In this document: positions 1-7,813 of the stretch, in pieces
Layout of the letters: every line of letters begins with the position of its first letter
Position numbering within the stretch: the stretch's first letter is position 1
NCBI GenBank assembly: GCA_020721025.1
Contig: DYNO01000009.1
Location: 1 to 32,997 of the forward strand
DNA length: 32,997 bases
From: Thiomargarita sp.
GTDB lineage: Bacteria; Pseudomonadota; Gammaproteobacteria; Beggiatoales; Beggiatoaceae
Reading direction: 5' to 3'
Translations under genes and position numbers: made by a program
Notes under the pieces: generated by a model
Told to the model about the DNA's origin: nothing
Seen by the model: only the letters and a program-made list of their open reading frames with translations
The model's database searches: none

Positions 1-50
1 CGTATATAGCTATATTGAACTAAATATAGCTAATTTGGTAACAGGAACTA
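1..50. repeat. AT-rich palindrome at the broken end of the DUF262 gene
   Basis: Two perfect 10-base arms, TAGCTATATT at 7-16 and AATATAGCTA at 23-32, flank a 6-base loop. The stop codon of the DUF262 reading frame lies inside the left arm. The palindrome may continue past the window edge, because the bases outside the right arm (TTTGGTAAC) resemble the TTGGTAA/TTACCAA arms of the element at 6446-6666. It fits a short palindromic insertion that cut the gene. Confidence 0.5.
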
Positions 51-315
51 ACTCCGCTACGAAAATCGCAGGTGTTGGAATCCCCAATAACAAGGATTCA
101 ATAAATTTGGTTTTCCGATCCTCATCCCAACGAAATAAACGTTGAAATTCCGGGTCGATGATCAACTCTTGATTTTCATACAGGCTGATCAACTCCCCAA
201 AAGACATATCCATTTTTTCAGTCTTGAGACTATTACGAGCTTTATTGATTTCCTCATCTAACTTAGTTTTCCAAAGTTCTTGTTCCAAATTTTTCGGTAC
301 AATCGTAGATTCCAT
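10..315 (-). pseudogene. DUF262 (GmrSD-type N-terminal) protein, truncated
   Basis: The 101-residue product carries the N-terminal signature of the DUF262/ParB-like nuclease family: LIDPEFQRLFRWDE (about residues 51-64) followed by FIESLLLGIPTPAIF (about 71-85). Proteins of this family usually run to several hundred residues and continue directly into a D-G-x-Q-R-L motif. Here the similarity stops right after IFVAE, and a short unrelated tail ends in a palindrome. The start is supported by an AGGA sequence 7 bases before the ATG. The gene lies 84 bases downstream of infB on the same strand, where many gammaproteobacteria carry rbfA. DUF262 proteins are often restriction or anti-phage components (family knowledge). 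This copy looks inactive, unless the rest lies beyond the window in another frame. Confidence 0.7.
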
Positions 316-399
316 ACAAGTTTCCTAGTTGTCAATAATTTTAGGGTGGATAAAAATGTAAATTAGCCACCCCATTGAATAAAGACGACACAATTGAGA

Positions 400-3297
400 T
401 TACAAAGTACGCGCAATAGTCACACGTTCATACACTTCGATATGATCGCCGATTTGTACGTCATTGTAATTTTTCACGCCCACCCCGCATTCGGTGCCGG
501 CTTTAACCTCTTGAATATCATCTTTGAAGCGGCGTAAAGATTCCAATTCCCCTTCATACACCACCACGTTATTGCGTAACACGCGGATGGGGTTGCTGCG
601 TCTCACCATGCCATCGACCACCAAACAACCCGCCACTGCACCGAATTTGGGCGAATGGAATACGTCGCGCACTTCTGCCAAGCCGATAATTTGTTCTCTG
701 ATTTCTGGCTTTAACAAACCACTGATGGCTTTTTTGACTTCATCAATCGCTTCGTAAATGATGCTGTAATAGTGTAAATCGACTTCTGCTTCAGAAATCA
801 AACGTTTGGCACTGCTATCTGCCCGCACGTTGAAGCCGATTAAAATTGCACTGGATGCTATGGCTAAATTGACATCTGATTCGGTGATCGCTCCCACGCC
901 GCTGGCAATGGTATTGACGCGCACTTCTTCATTCGATAATTTCGTCAACGCATCTTGCAAGGCTTCGACTGATCCATTGACATCGGCTTTTAACACGATA
1001 TTCAGCGTATGCGAACCGCCCTCTTGCATTTGCGAGAACATGTTTTCTAACTTAATTGCTTGATTCTTCGCCAATCGGACTTCACGATATTTTCCTTGAC
1101 GGAACAGGGCAACTTCACGGGCTTTGCGTTCGTCAGCCACCACGATGGCATCGTCACCCGCCGCCGGTACGCCTGTCAATCCCAATACTTCAACAGGAAT
1201 GGAGGGGCCCGCGGCATCAACCGCCTTGCCGTTTTCATTAAACATGGCGCGCACTCGACCAAATTCTCGCCCTGCCAATAAAACATCGCCCTTGTGTAAC
1301 GTACCGCCTTGCACTAACACGGTTGCGACTGCGCCCCGACCTTTGTCTAAACGCGATTCGATGACGACACCGTGAGCAGGTCCATCGGCAACGGTTTTTA
1401 ATTCCAATACTTCGGCTTGTAATAACACTGCGTCAAGTAATGCGTCAATCCCTTGCCCAGTTTTCGCAGAGACATGGACAAACATTGTGTCACCGCCCCA
1501 TTCTTCAGCAACCACTTCTTTTCCTGCAAGTTCTTGTTTCACTCGGTCAGGATCGGCATTGGGCTTGTCGATTTTATTCACTGCAACCACGAGGGGAACT
1601 TTGGCGGCTTTGGCATGTTGCACGGCTTCAATGGTTTGAGGCATCACGCCGTCATCCGCAGCAACCACAAGAATAACAATATCAGTGACTTTGGCACCAC
1701 GCGCCCGCATTTGAGTAAACGCTGCGTGTCCGGGGGTATCTAAAAAGCACACCATACCCTTGCCAGTTTCTACGTGATATGCCCCGATATGTTGCGTAAT
1801 CCCACCCGCTTCGCCCAAAGCCACCTTAGTAGAACGGATGTAATCGAGCAATGAGGTTTTTCCATGATCAACGTGTCCCATAATCGTGACCACCGGCGGA
1901 CGCGACACCAATTCCCCCCCCCCTTGCGTTTGCGCGAGATTGTCTTCAATCGCGTTTTCGTTGAGTAATTTGGCTTTATGCCCCAATTCTTCCACCACAA
2001 TCGTCGCGGTTTCCTGATCGATGACTTGATTAATTGTCACCATCGAACCCATTTTGATCATTGCTTTAATCAAATCTGCGGCTTTGACCGACATCTTTTG
2101 TGCTAGATCAGCAATGGTAATGGTTTCCGGAATACTCACTTCTCGCACCACCGGCGCAGTCGGACGGGTAAAACTGCCATGCACCGGCTCCAAACTTTTT
2201 GCCGGATGTCTGCCCTTTTTACGGTTCTTGATTTCGACCAGATGTTCTTGTTTTTTAGAACCTTTGTCATCTCGATCTCGTCCCTTACCACTACTGTTAG
2301 ATTTACCGTCCTTACTTTTCACGACGGTCGATTTCACAGGCTTTTTATGAGATTTCCCGCGCAATAACGTTTCTTCGTCTAATTCCACCAATACATTCGG
2401 GCTTAAACCTTCTTCCAATGCGGTATCGGTCAGCGAGGGCGAAGAAGTGGGACGTTTTTGAGTTTCCGCCTTACGTTTCACCGGCTCTTTAGAACGTTGG
2501 GCGGCGGGTTTCGCGTCGATAGGACGTTTATCTTGTCCTCCAGTCCGGGATTCGGTGGGTTTATCCCCTGGTCTGCGTGGTGGCGATGAGTCAGTTGTAC
2601 GTCTGGCGGGATGTTCAGTGCGATTTGGCATATCACTTTTCGGCGCGGTGGACGATCTCTCGGTTCTAGCTGCCGGTGAGGGCGCTCTTTTAGCAGGAGT
2701 ATCGAGTTTGACAGAACCACCGGTGCGTTCATCGGTTCTCTTGCGCGGCGATTCTTCTATTCTTGGGCGTTGATTGGCTGATTTTTCAGCTGGTTTTTCT
2801 GGTTGTTCCACTTTGATGACGGCTTCCTCTTGGGCACTTGGCTTCATTGCCGGACGTGCGGGTTCTTCTGACTGGGTACGTTCTAACGACTGTTGTTCGG
2901 TGACATCTTGTTCTAATTTACGTTCTAATTGCTCTAATTTCTCACTCATACCCGCTGTGCCACTGCCTTGTACTTTTGGCTTGACGTAAGTATGTTTTTT
3001 ACGCACTTCAACGCTGACTGTCTTGGCACGACCTTGGGCATCCGGCAAACGAATTTCACTATGAGTTTTACGTTTGAGGGTAATTTTTGTTGGTTCAGAA
3101 GGAGGAGCGGGAGGTTTTTCCTCGACTTTTTTATCCTGTCCCTGACGCAACTGTTTGATAATATGAAGTTTATCTTTATCCGAAAGTGTATCCTCGGCAG
3201 TGTTCGCGCTGACACCGAGTTCATTCAGTTGGGTTAATAATCGTTCTACGGGAATATTAATATCGGCTGCAAATTGTTTTATCGTGACTTCTGCCAT
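400..3297 (-). CDS. infB: Translation initiation factor IF-2
   Basis: IF-2 is the GTPase that brings fMet-tRNA to the 30S subunit and promotes subunit joining. The 965-residue product has an IF2_N domain (1-50), a long charged Lys/Pro/Ser-rich linker (about 55-375), a second IF2_N domain (about 391-443), and then the G domain. All G motifs are present: GHVDHGKT (474-481), GGITQHIGAY (498-507), DTPGH (520-524), NKID (575-578) and SAKTG (610-614). Domains II-IV follow to the C-terminus, including the fMet-tRNA-binding domain. The length is typical for a gammaproteobacterial IF-2 with a long linker. It lies downstream of nusA in the usual order, but the 367-base gap is unusually large and full of repeats. 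Ten consecutive G residues on the coding strand (1914-1923) encode the Gly-Gly-Gly just before the G domain. An AGAGG lies about 12 bases before the ATG. Confidence 0.98.
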   Translation of the reverse strand: MAEVTIKQFAADINIPVERLLTQLNELGVSANTAEDTLSDKDKLHIIKQLRQGQDKKVEEKPPAPPSEPTKITLKRKTHSEIRLPDAQGRAKTVSVEVRKKHTYVKPKVQGSGTAGMSEKLEQLERKLEQDVTEQQSLERTQSEEPARPAMKPSAQEEAVIKVEQPEKPAEKSANQRPRIEESPRKRTDERTGGSVKLDTPAKRAPSPAARTERSSTAPKSDMPNRTEHPARRTTDSSPPRRPGDKPTESRTGGQDKRPIDAKPAAQRSKEPVKRKAETQKRPTSSPSLTDTALEEGLSPNVLVELDEETLLRGKSHKKPVKSTVVKSKDGKSNSSGKGRDRDDKGSKKQEHLVEIKNRKKGRHPAKSLEPVHGSFTRPTAPVVREVSIPETITIADLAQKMSVKAADLIKAMIKMGSMVTINQVIDQETATIVVEELGHKAKLLNENAIEDNLAQTQGGGELVSRPPVVTIMGHVDHGKTSLLDYIRSTKVALGEAGGITQHIGAYHVETGKGMVCFLDTPGHAAFTQMRARGAKVTDIVILVVAADDGVMPQTIEAVQHAKAAKVPLVVAVNKIDKPNADPDRVKQELAGKEVVAEEWGGDTMFVHVSAKTGQGIDALLDAVLLQAEVLELKTVADGPAHGVVIESRLDKGRGAVATVLVQGGTLHKGDVLLAGREFGRVRAMFNENGKAVDAAGPSIPVEVLGLTGVPAAGDDAIVVADERKAREVALFRQGKYREVRLAKNQAIKLENMFSQMQEGGSHTLNIVLKADVNGSVEALQDALTKLSNEEVRVNTIASGVGAITESDVNLAIASSAILIGFNVRADSSAKRLISEAEVDLHYYSIIYEAIDEVKKAISGLLKPEIREQIIGLAEVRDVFHSPKFGAVAGCLVVDGMVRRSNPIRVLRNNVVVYEGELESLRRFKDDIQEVKAGTECGVGVKNYNDVQIGDHIEVYERVTIARTL
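1914..1923 (-). repeat. Homopolymer G10 inside infB
   Basis: Ten consecutive C on the plus strand (G on the coding strand) encode Gly-Gly-Gly plus the first base of Glu, in the hinge before the IF-2 G domain. Tracts of this length are prone to slippage, and any single-base change would abolish the essential G domain. Confidence 0.9.
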
Positions 3298-3351
3298 ACT
3301 TTGAACTTAACCTCTGATAGAGACCCGCACTGGGGAGGTCTGCTTGAGAAT

Positions 3352-3487
3352 GATGAATTGAAAATTACGAATTATCAGTGGGTGATGAGCAAGGTCACGA
3401 TGAATTGCGAACATAATGTTTGGTTAAGTGATTAATTCATCATGTTTTATTCGTCATGTCAAAGTGATAATTCGTAATTAAATTCAT
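3352..3487. repeat. Inverted repeat in the infB leader
   Basis: The arms AATTACGAATTATCA (3363-3377) and TGATAATTCGTAATT (3465-3479) are perfectly complementary. An imperfect extension outward brings in ATGAATT on the left and AATTCAT on the right. The 87-base interior shows no coding potential. It resembles a small non-autonomous palindromic element; no second copy was seen in this window. Confidence 0.7.
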
Positions 3488-3543
3488 GTGTCGGTTGTCT
3501 AAACCAAGATTTTCAGGATTGACCACCATAAAATTTACATCTT

Positions 3544-3661
3544 TTGAACCGTAATTTGCTTAATTAACATAATTTACATAAAAATTATTAAAAATTCAAA
3601 CCTGTCAAGTTTCTGAAACCTGACAGGTTTAAAACCCAAATTATGAAAATTACGGTTCAGA
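3544..3661. repeat. Family A palindromic element, copy 1 (with nested hairpin)
   Basis: The terminal inverted repeats GAACCGTAATTT (3546-3557) and AAATTACGGTTC (3647-3658) match perfectly; extended pairing gives about 19 of 21 positions. The right end CAGACAAT abuts the nusA stop codon. A second perfect inverted repeat, AAACCTGTCA (3598-3607) and TGACAGGTTT (3621-3630), sits inside this copy and is absent from copies 2 and 3, so it looks like a separate palindrome nested in the element. Confidence 0.85.
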
Positions 3662-3664
3662 CAA

Positions 3665-5143
3665 TTAGGTTTCAAACCAGTGGGCGCGTGCTGCCATGAT
3701 TAATTTGCCTGCTTGTTCCGTATTTAACAGATTCAATGCCAATAAGTCATCAATAGATTGTTCTGCCAGATCATCCATCGTCTTGATATCATGACGCATC
3801 AAGCCGTCGGCGAGTTCGGGAGTCATGCCTTCTAAGTCCAGCAAATCTTGAGGTAAAGTTTCTGCCGGAACATTTGCCGCGGCGACTTTGGCAAGCAGGG
3901 CTTCCTTGGCACGATGTCGCAATTCTTGCACAATATCTTCATCAAATTCATCAATTTGGAGCATTTCATTCAGCGGCACGTAGGCAATTTCTTCTAAACT
4001 GGAAAACCCTTGTTCGACCAAAATTTTGGCAATATCACTGTCGATATCCAGTGTGAGCATGAAGATATTTTTTAATTTATCTGCTTCGTCGGCATTTTTC
4101 GCAGCGGCTTGGGCTTCCGTCATCACGTTCAATGTCCAACCGGTCAATTGACTGGCGAGTTTCACATTCTGCCCACCGCGCCCAATCGCTTGAGATAATT
4201 GACTTTCTTTGACGGCAACGTCCATGCTGTGCGTATCTTCGTCGATGATAATAGAGACCACTTCCGCAGGCGACATGGCATTAATCACGTATTGCGCGAT
4301 GTTATCATCCCACAGTACCACGTCAATTTTTTCGCCCGCCAATTCATTGGAAACCGCTTGAATTCTCGCTCCCCGCATCCCAACGCAGGCTCCGACCGGA
4401 TCGATGCGATCATCCTTACTCCGCACTGCAATTTTGGCACGAGAACCGGCATCACGCGCCGCGCCCATGATTTCGATTAAATCTTCGCCAATTTCAGGAA
4501 CTTCCAATTTAAACAATTCAATTAATAACCCCGGCGCGGTACGACTGAGCAATAACATGGGACCTTTATTTTCTGCACGCACGCTGCGTAAATAAGCCCG
4601 CAACCGGTCGCCAACTCGCACCACTTCACGCAAAATCATGTCTTCACGGGAAACCACTGCTTCAACGTTGCCACCCAAATCTAAAATAATACTGCTGCGT
4701 TCAACTTTTTTCACCACTCCGCTGACCAATTTCCCTTCTTTTTCTTTGTAGGCGCGGATGACGATTTCCCGTTCAGCTTCACGAATTTTCTGCACAATGA
4801 CTTGTTTTGCCGTTTGCGCACTGATGCGATCAAACACCACAGATTCAATAGATTCTTCCCAATAGCTACCGAGTTGAATATCCGGCTGTTTTTTTAAAGC
4901 GGTCTGCCAAGCAATTTGACGGTCGGGATATTGAAAATGTTCATCATTGACCACCAGCCAACGTTGGAAAGTGAGATAACTACCATCTTTACGGTTAATT
5001 TTCACTCGCACGTCAATATTGGCAGCATGGCGTTTCTTGGTAGCCATCGCAAGGGCGCATTCCAAAGCATCAAAAATGTCTTCTTTATCGACCCCTTTTT
5101 CGTTAGAGACAACTTCGATCATTGAAAGAATTTCTTTGTTCAT
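3665..5143 (-). CDS. nusA: Transcription termination/antitermination factor NusA
   Basis: NusA binds RNA polymerase and nascent RNA to control pausing, termination and antitermination. The 492-residue product shows the N-terminal RNAP-binding domain (1-125), an S1 domain (about 135-200, with GVVKKVERSSIILDLG), two KH domains (about 200-345, including GSRAKIAV, DPVGACVGMRGARIQAV and AIGRGGQNVKLASQL), and two C-terminal acidic repeats of the gammaproteobacterial type (about 365-420 and 440-492). Two ATG codons are adjacent. The second (5143) leaves 6 bases after the AGG of the upstream CACAGG and gives the conserved MNKEIL start; the first (5146) leaves only 3. It sits between rimP (86 bases upstream) and infB, the standard operon order. 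Confidence 0.97.
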   Translation of the reverse strand: MNKEILSMIEVVSNEKGVDKEDIFDALECALAMATKKRHAANIDVRVKINRKDGSYLTFQRWLVVNDEHFQYPDRQIAWQTALKKQPDIQLGSYWEESIESVVFDRISAQTAKQVIVQKIREAEREIVIRAYKEKEGKLVSGVVKKVERSSIILDLGGNVEAVVSREDMILREVVRVGDRLRAYLRSVRAENKGPMLLLSRTAPGLLIELFKLEVPEIGEDLIEIMGAARDAGSRAKIAVRSKDDRIDPVGACVGMRGARIQAVSNELAGEKIDVVLWDDNIAQYVINAMSPAEVVSIIIDEDTHSMDVAVKESQLSQAIGRGGQNVKLASQLTGWTLNVMTEAQAAAKNADEADKLKNIFMLTLDIDSDIAKILVEQGFSSLEEIAYVPLNEMLQIDEFDEDIVQELRHRAKEALLAKVAAANVPAETLPQDLLDLEGMTPELADGLMRHDIKTMDDLAEQSIDDLLALNLLNTEQAGKLIMAARAHWFET

Positions 5144-5229
5144 CATATACCTGTGACATGAGAAAGCGGGAACGCAATCTGTTTAAAAAGGGTAAATACG
5201 CTGTCGATACGTTGCGCGTTTGAATTGCA

Positions 5230-5682
5230 TTAAAAATCTGCTACCAAATGCGCTCTTTCGATCTGTTCATAGGGTAACGCGAATTCTGTTTGATCAACGA
5301 CGATGAAAATTCTATTGTTTTCAATCCGCTGCAATACCCCGCTAAAATTGCGTCGCGTATCTAACGGACGGCGCAACTTCACCGAAACCTTGTGTCCAAC
5401 AAAGCGGCTGAAGTGATCCAGAGTAAATAAGGGACGATCTAAGCCAGGCGAGGAAACTTCTAAGATATATTTGCCAACGATAGGGTCTTCTACGTCGAGA
5501 ATCCCACTGACTTGATGGCTGACGCGCTCACAATCGTCTAACGTAATGCCTTCATCGCAGTCGATAAAAACGCGCAACAATGTACCACGTTTGCCTTGTG
5601 TAATGCGTTCTATGCCTAATAATTCGTAGCCTAATGCGGTGATCGCAGGTGCCAGTAATTCTTGTAACTTATTGTCTATCAA
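5230..5682 (-). CDS. rimP: Ribosome maturation factor RimP
   Basis: RimP is needed for 30S subunit maturation. The 150-residue length equals that of the E. coli protein. It has the N-terminal alpha/beta domain with GYELLGIE (18-25) and LRVFID (36-41), the D-x-C-E-x-V-S motif (about 50-56), the conserved EVSSPGLDRPLF stretch (about 75-86), and a C-terminal Sm-like barrel (about 90-150). It is the first gene of rimP-nusA-infB. A strong intrinsic-terminator-like hairpin lies just upstream of its start. Confidence 0.97.
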   Translation of the reverse strand: MIDNKLQELLAPAITALGYELLGIERITQGKRGTLLRVFIDCDEGITLDDCERVSHQVSGILDVEDPIVGKYILEVSSPGLDRPLFTLDHFSRFVGHKVSVKLRRPLDTRRNFSGVLQRIENNRIFIVVDQTEFALPYEQIERAHLVADF

Positions 5683-6002
5683 TGCAATTCAGTCCAGTCT
5701 AAAATAAAAAAGGGCACAACTGCCCGTTTCCCAACACTATTTCACCACTATTTTGTCAATCTGGTAGATAATTTTTATTATTACATCAGTAAACTCAACA
5801 AATTAGTTAAATTTCAGGCTTGATAAATTGAGTGTGATTCCCGTTGATTGACAACGATTTATTCGTGATTTGAAGTCGAATACAGCATGATAGTGTAGAA
5901 TATCTCATTTTTGTGGAGTAACCACGGCTGAATGCTGCACTGCACGCCAAAATCACTATCGCTAATTATAACACCTATTTTAGAAACCTAGGGCAGATTT
6001 CT
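5683..6002. other. Divergent intergenic region between rimP and the lipoprotein gene
   Basis: This region of 320 bases contains the hairpin at 5701-5725 and otherwise AT-rich sequence. It must hold the promoters of the leftward rimP operon and the rightward lipoprotein gene. The region was checked for a metY-type tRNA, which precedes rimP in enteric bacteria, and none was seen. Confidence 0.6.
5701..5725 (-). terminator. Rho-independent terminator-like hairpin just upstream of rimP
   Basis: Read on the minus strand, GGGCA (5721-5725) and TGCCC (5712-5716) close a 4-base GTTG loop and are followed directly by TTTTTTATTTT (5711-5701). The hairpin ends 18 bases before the rimP ATG. No minus-strand gene or tRNA was found between it and 6003, so it may act on the leader of the rimP operon itself. 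Confidence 0.75.
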
Positions 6003-6350
6003 ATGAATTTATTTCTTATTGAACGCAAGTTACGCACAGTTTTTCTATATTTTGTAGTACTTACCGCCGGTTGTGCCATGCTCAATCCGCGAGTGAGTCA
6101 TGACAATTATTTGAAAATCACCAATGGCATGTCCGAACAACAAGTCTCGAATATTTTGGGTGAACCGACGGAAGTAAAAAGCGCAGGGGCAAACATGGAT
6201 TTGGGCTCAGTGCTGGGGATTAGCGTGGGGTCATTGGTGGGAATTGATTCATTATCCGGTAGTTATATGAAATGGCAGAGTGCCGGAGCCTCGGTGCATA
6301 TTTTGTTTGTGGGGGGAAAAGTGAGATTCAAGAATTACAACACGAATTGA
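6003..6350 (+). CDS. Small BamE/SmpA-like lipoprotein
   Basis: The 115-residue product has a charged N-terminus (ERKLR), a hydrophobic stretch and a lipobox, LTAGC (20-24), so it should be lipidated on Cys24. The mature part has the start of a BamE/OmlA-type fold: YLKITNGMSEQQVSNILGEP (about 37-56), where the G-M-x-x-x-x-V-x-x-I-L-G-x-P pattern is typical. It ends with a beta strand containing HILFVGGKVRF. A Gly/Ser-rich segment in the middle (about 62-85) replaces part of the usual domain. It is not the canonical BamE by sequence and has no bam or fur neighbour, so its precise role is unknown. It stands alone, flanked by repeat-rich DNA. Confidence 0.75.
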   Translation: MNLFLIERKLRTVFLYFVVLTAGCAMLNPRVSHDNYLKITNGMSEQQVSNILGEPTEVKSAGANMDLGSVLGISVGSLVGIDSLSGSYMKWQSAGASVHILFVGGKVRFKNYNTN

Positions 6351-6709
6351 ACTACAGTGCGTTAAATCAATTGGTTGTATTGTAACCATCCAGATAAACT
6401 TCGTACTATCTTGTCAATTGCGAAACTTATCCCTTTATTTCGTTGATCTCGTTACCAAGTTGAGAGTCTGTAAAAGAACCTCATTTTTTGGATTTTTAGT
6501 TATGTAAAATCAACAACTTACAAGTCAGAAATTGCTAACTTTAGGAATTCTTTTACAGCTTCTGAACTTGGTAATGCCTGCCGAAAAGCTCTGCTTCGTG
6601 ATGTTGAAAATTCATCAAGCAGAGCTTGTAACACTTTCATTACCAAGTTGAACTCGGTAACGAGATAAATCTAAAATTGCGAGTAAAACCAATTTTTTAT
6701 AAAAACTGG
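6351..6709. other. Intergenic region holding a composite palindromic element
   Basis: These 359 bases lie between the lipoprotein gene and the 3' end of gcvT. No gene is visible; most of the region is occupied by the nested inverted repeats at 6446-6666. Confidence 0.7.
6446..6666. repeat. Composite nested palindromic element
   Basis: Four perfect inverted repeats are nested here. The outer arms are ATCTCGTTACC (6446-6456) and GGTAACGAGAT (6656-6666). Hairpin 1 has CTGTAAAAGAA (6468-6478) and TTCTTTTACAG (6547-6557). Hairpin 2 has AACTTGGTAATG (6565-6576) and CATTACCAAGTT (6638-6649), with inner arms AAGCTCTGCTT (6586-6596) and AAGCAGAGCTT (6617-6627). The direct repeat TTACCAAGTTGA occurs at 6452-6463 and 6640-6651. 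The left arm 6452-6461 can instead pair with 6565-6574, giving a 27-base terminal inverted repeat (24 matches) for 6452-6574. Confidence 0.85.
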
Positions 6710-7813
6710 TTACGCAGGTTCGATATCAATGCAGGCTTTGCCATGACGCACAAATGGCGGTTTTACGACCTTCGCGGTCAACTGCTTGTTACGAATCGCA
6801 ACCGTGACTTGTTCATGCACTTCGGGGGGAACACGCGCCAATCCAATCGACATGCCCAATGTTGGCGAAAATGTGCCGCTAGTGATTTGTCCCTCTTCGC
6901 GATTTTCTAAATAAACCGTTTGATGCCCGCGCAACACGCCTCTTTTATCATTTAAAATCAATCCCACCATGATGGAATGTTCCCGACGTTGCCGCTGTTC
7001 TTCTAGGGCATCTCGTCCAATAAATTCACGATTGGGGGGAGTCCACGCCACCGTCCATTCTAATCCTGATTCCAACGGCGAATGATTTTCATCCAAATCC
7101 GTGCCATACAAACGCATCCCGGCTTCTAATCGCAAGGTATCCCGCGCCGCTAAACCAATGGGTTTGATTCCTGCGAGCAGTAAATTATCCCAAAAACTTT
7201 GCGCTTGTGGTACCGGCAAAATGACCTCAAAACCGTCTTCCCCCGTATAACCCGTGCGCGCAACGAACCATTGTTCACTCCAGCAAGAATGAAATGGTTT
7301 GAGTCCCAGCGCAGCAGACTGTAGTTCAGGCGGTAAACAAGGCAGAGTTTTGTCACGAGCTGTCGGTCCCTGAATCGCTAACATGGCGTAATGAAGGGAA
7401 TCTTGAATCCGCACTCCAAAATTTTTCGCCTGTTTTTTAATCCAATTCGACACTTTATCTCGCGTCGCTGCATTACATACCATACGGAATTGTGTTTCAG
7501 TTTGTTGATAAACAATCAAGTCATCCAGCACTTTGCCCCGTTCATTTAACATACAACTGTACAATGCCTGTCCCGCCTCCTTCAATTTCGCCACGTCATT
7601 CGCCAAAAGATAACGTAAAAATTCACGTGCTCGTTGCCCTGATAAATCCAAGACTGTCATGTGAGAAACATCAAACACACCGGCATCTCGACGAACTTGA
7701 TGATGTTCCGTGAGTTGTGAACCGTAATGCAACGGCATCAACCAACCATGGAAGTCAACCATCTTGGCGTTTGCTTGCAAATGTTTAGCGTATAAGGGCG
7801 TTTTTTTGCTCAT
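6710..7813 (-). CDS. gcvT: Glycine cleavage system aminomethyltransferase (T protein)
   Basis: GcvT transfers the methylene group from the aminomethyl-lipoyl H protein to tetrahydrofolate and releases ammonia. The 367-residue product begins MSKKTPLYAKHL and carries the family N-terminal signature MVDFHGWLMPLHYGSQ (about 18-33) and DVSHM (about 48-52), then the folate-binding fold with ARTGYTGEDGFE (about 191-202) and GLAARDTLRLEAGM (about 227-240). The C-terminal barrel domain covers the last 90 residues. A TTG 12 bases upstream (7825) is in frame, but the ATG at 7813 matches the usual start. No gcvH or gcvP lies nearby, so the gene is separated from its partners. No glycine riboswitch was recognised upstream. 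Confidence 0.95.
   Translation of the reverse strand: MSKKTPLYAKHLQANAKMVDFHGWLMPLHYGSQLTEHHQVRRDAGVFDVSHMTVLDLSGQRAREFLRYLLANDVAKLKEAGQALYSCMLNERGKVLDDLIVYQQTETQFRMVCNAATRDKVSNWIKKQAKNFGVRIQDSLHYAMLAIQGPTARDKTLPCLPPELQSAALGLKPFHSCWSEQWFVARTGYTGEDGFEVILPVPQAQSFWDNLLLAGIKPIGLAARDTLRLEAGMRLYGTDLDENHSPLESGLEWTVAWTPPNREFIGRDALEEQRQRREHSIMVGLILNDKRGVLRGHQTVYLENREEGQITSGTFSPTLGMSIGLARVPPEVHEQVTVAIRNKQLTAKVVKPPFVRHGKACIDIEPA

Larger units (their letters stand above)
3298..3664. other. nusA-infB spacer with two palindromic repeats
   Basis: No gene is visible in these 367 bases, which separate two genes normally spaced by tens of bases. The spacer holds an inverted repeat with 15-base arms (3363-3377 and 3465-3479) next to infB, and a family A palindromic element next to nusA. 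Both would be transcribed in the operon mRNA and can fold into long hairpins. Confidence 0.8.

Noticed and set aside
524..3237. Several plus-strand open frames of 60-100 codons opposite infB
   Set aside because: They are antisense shadows of infB with compositions dictated by its codons; no family motif or ribosome binding site supports them.
5730..6000. Possible tRNA gene (metY-like) before rimP
   Set aside because: No cloverleaf arms, T-loop GTTCGA-type sequence or acceptor pairing could be found on either strand.
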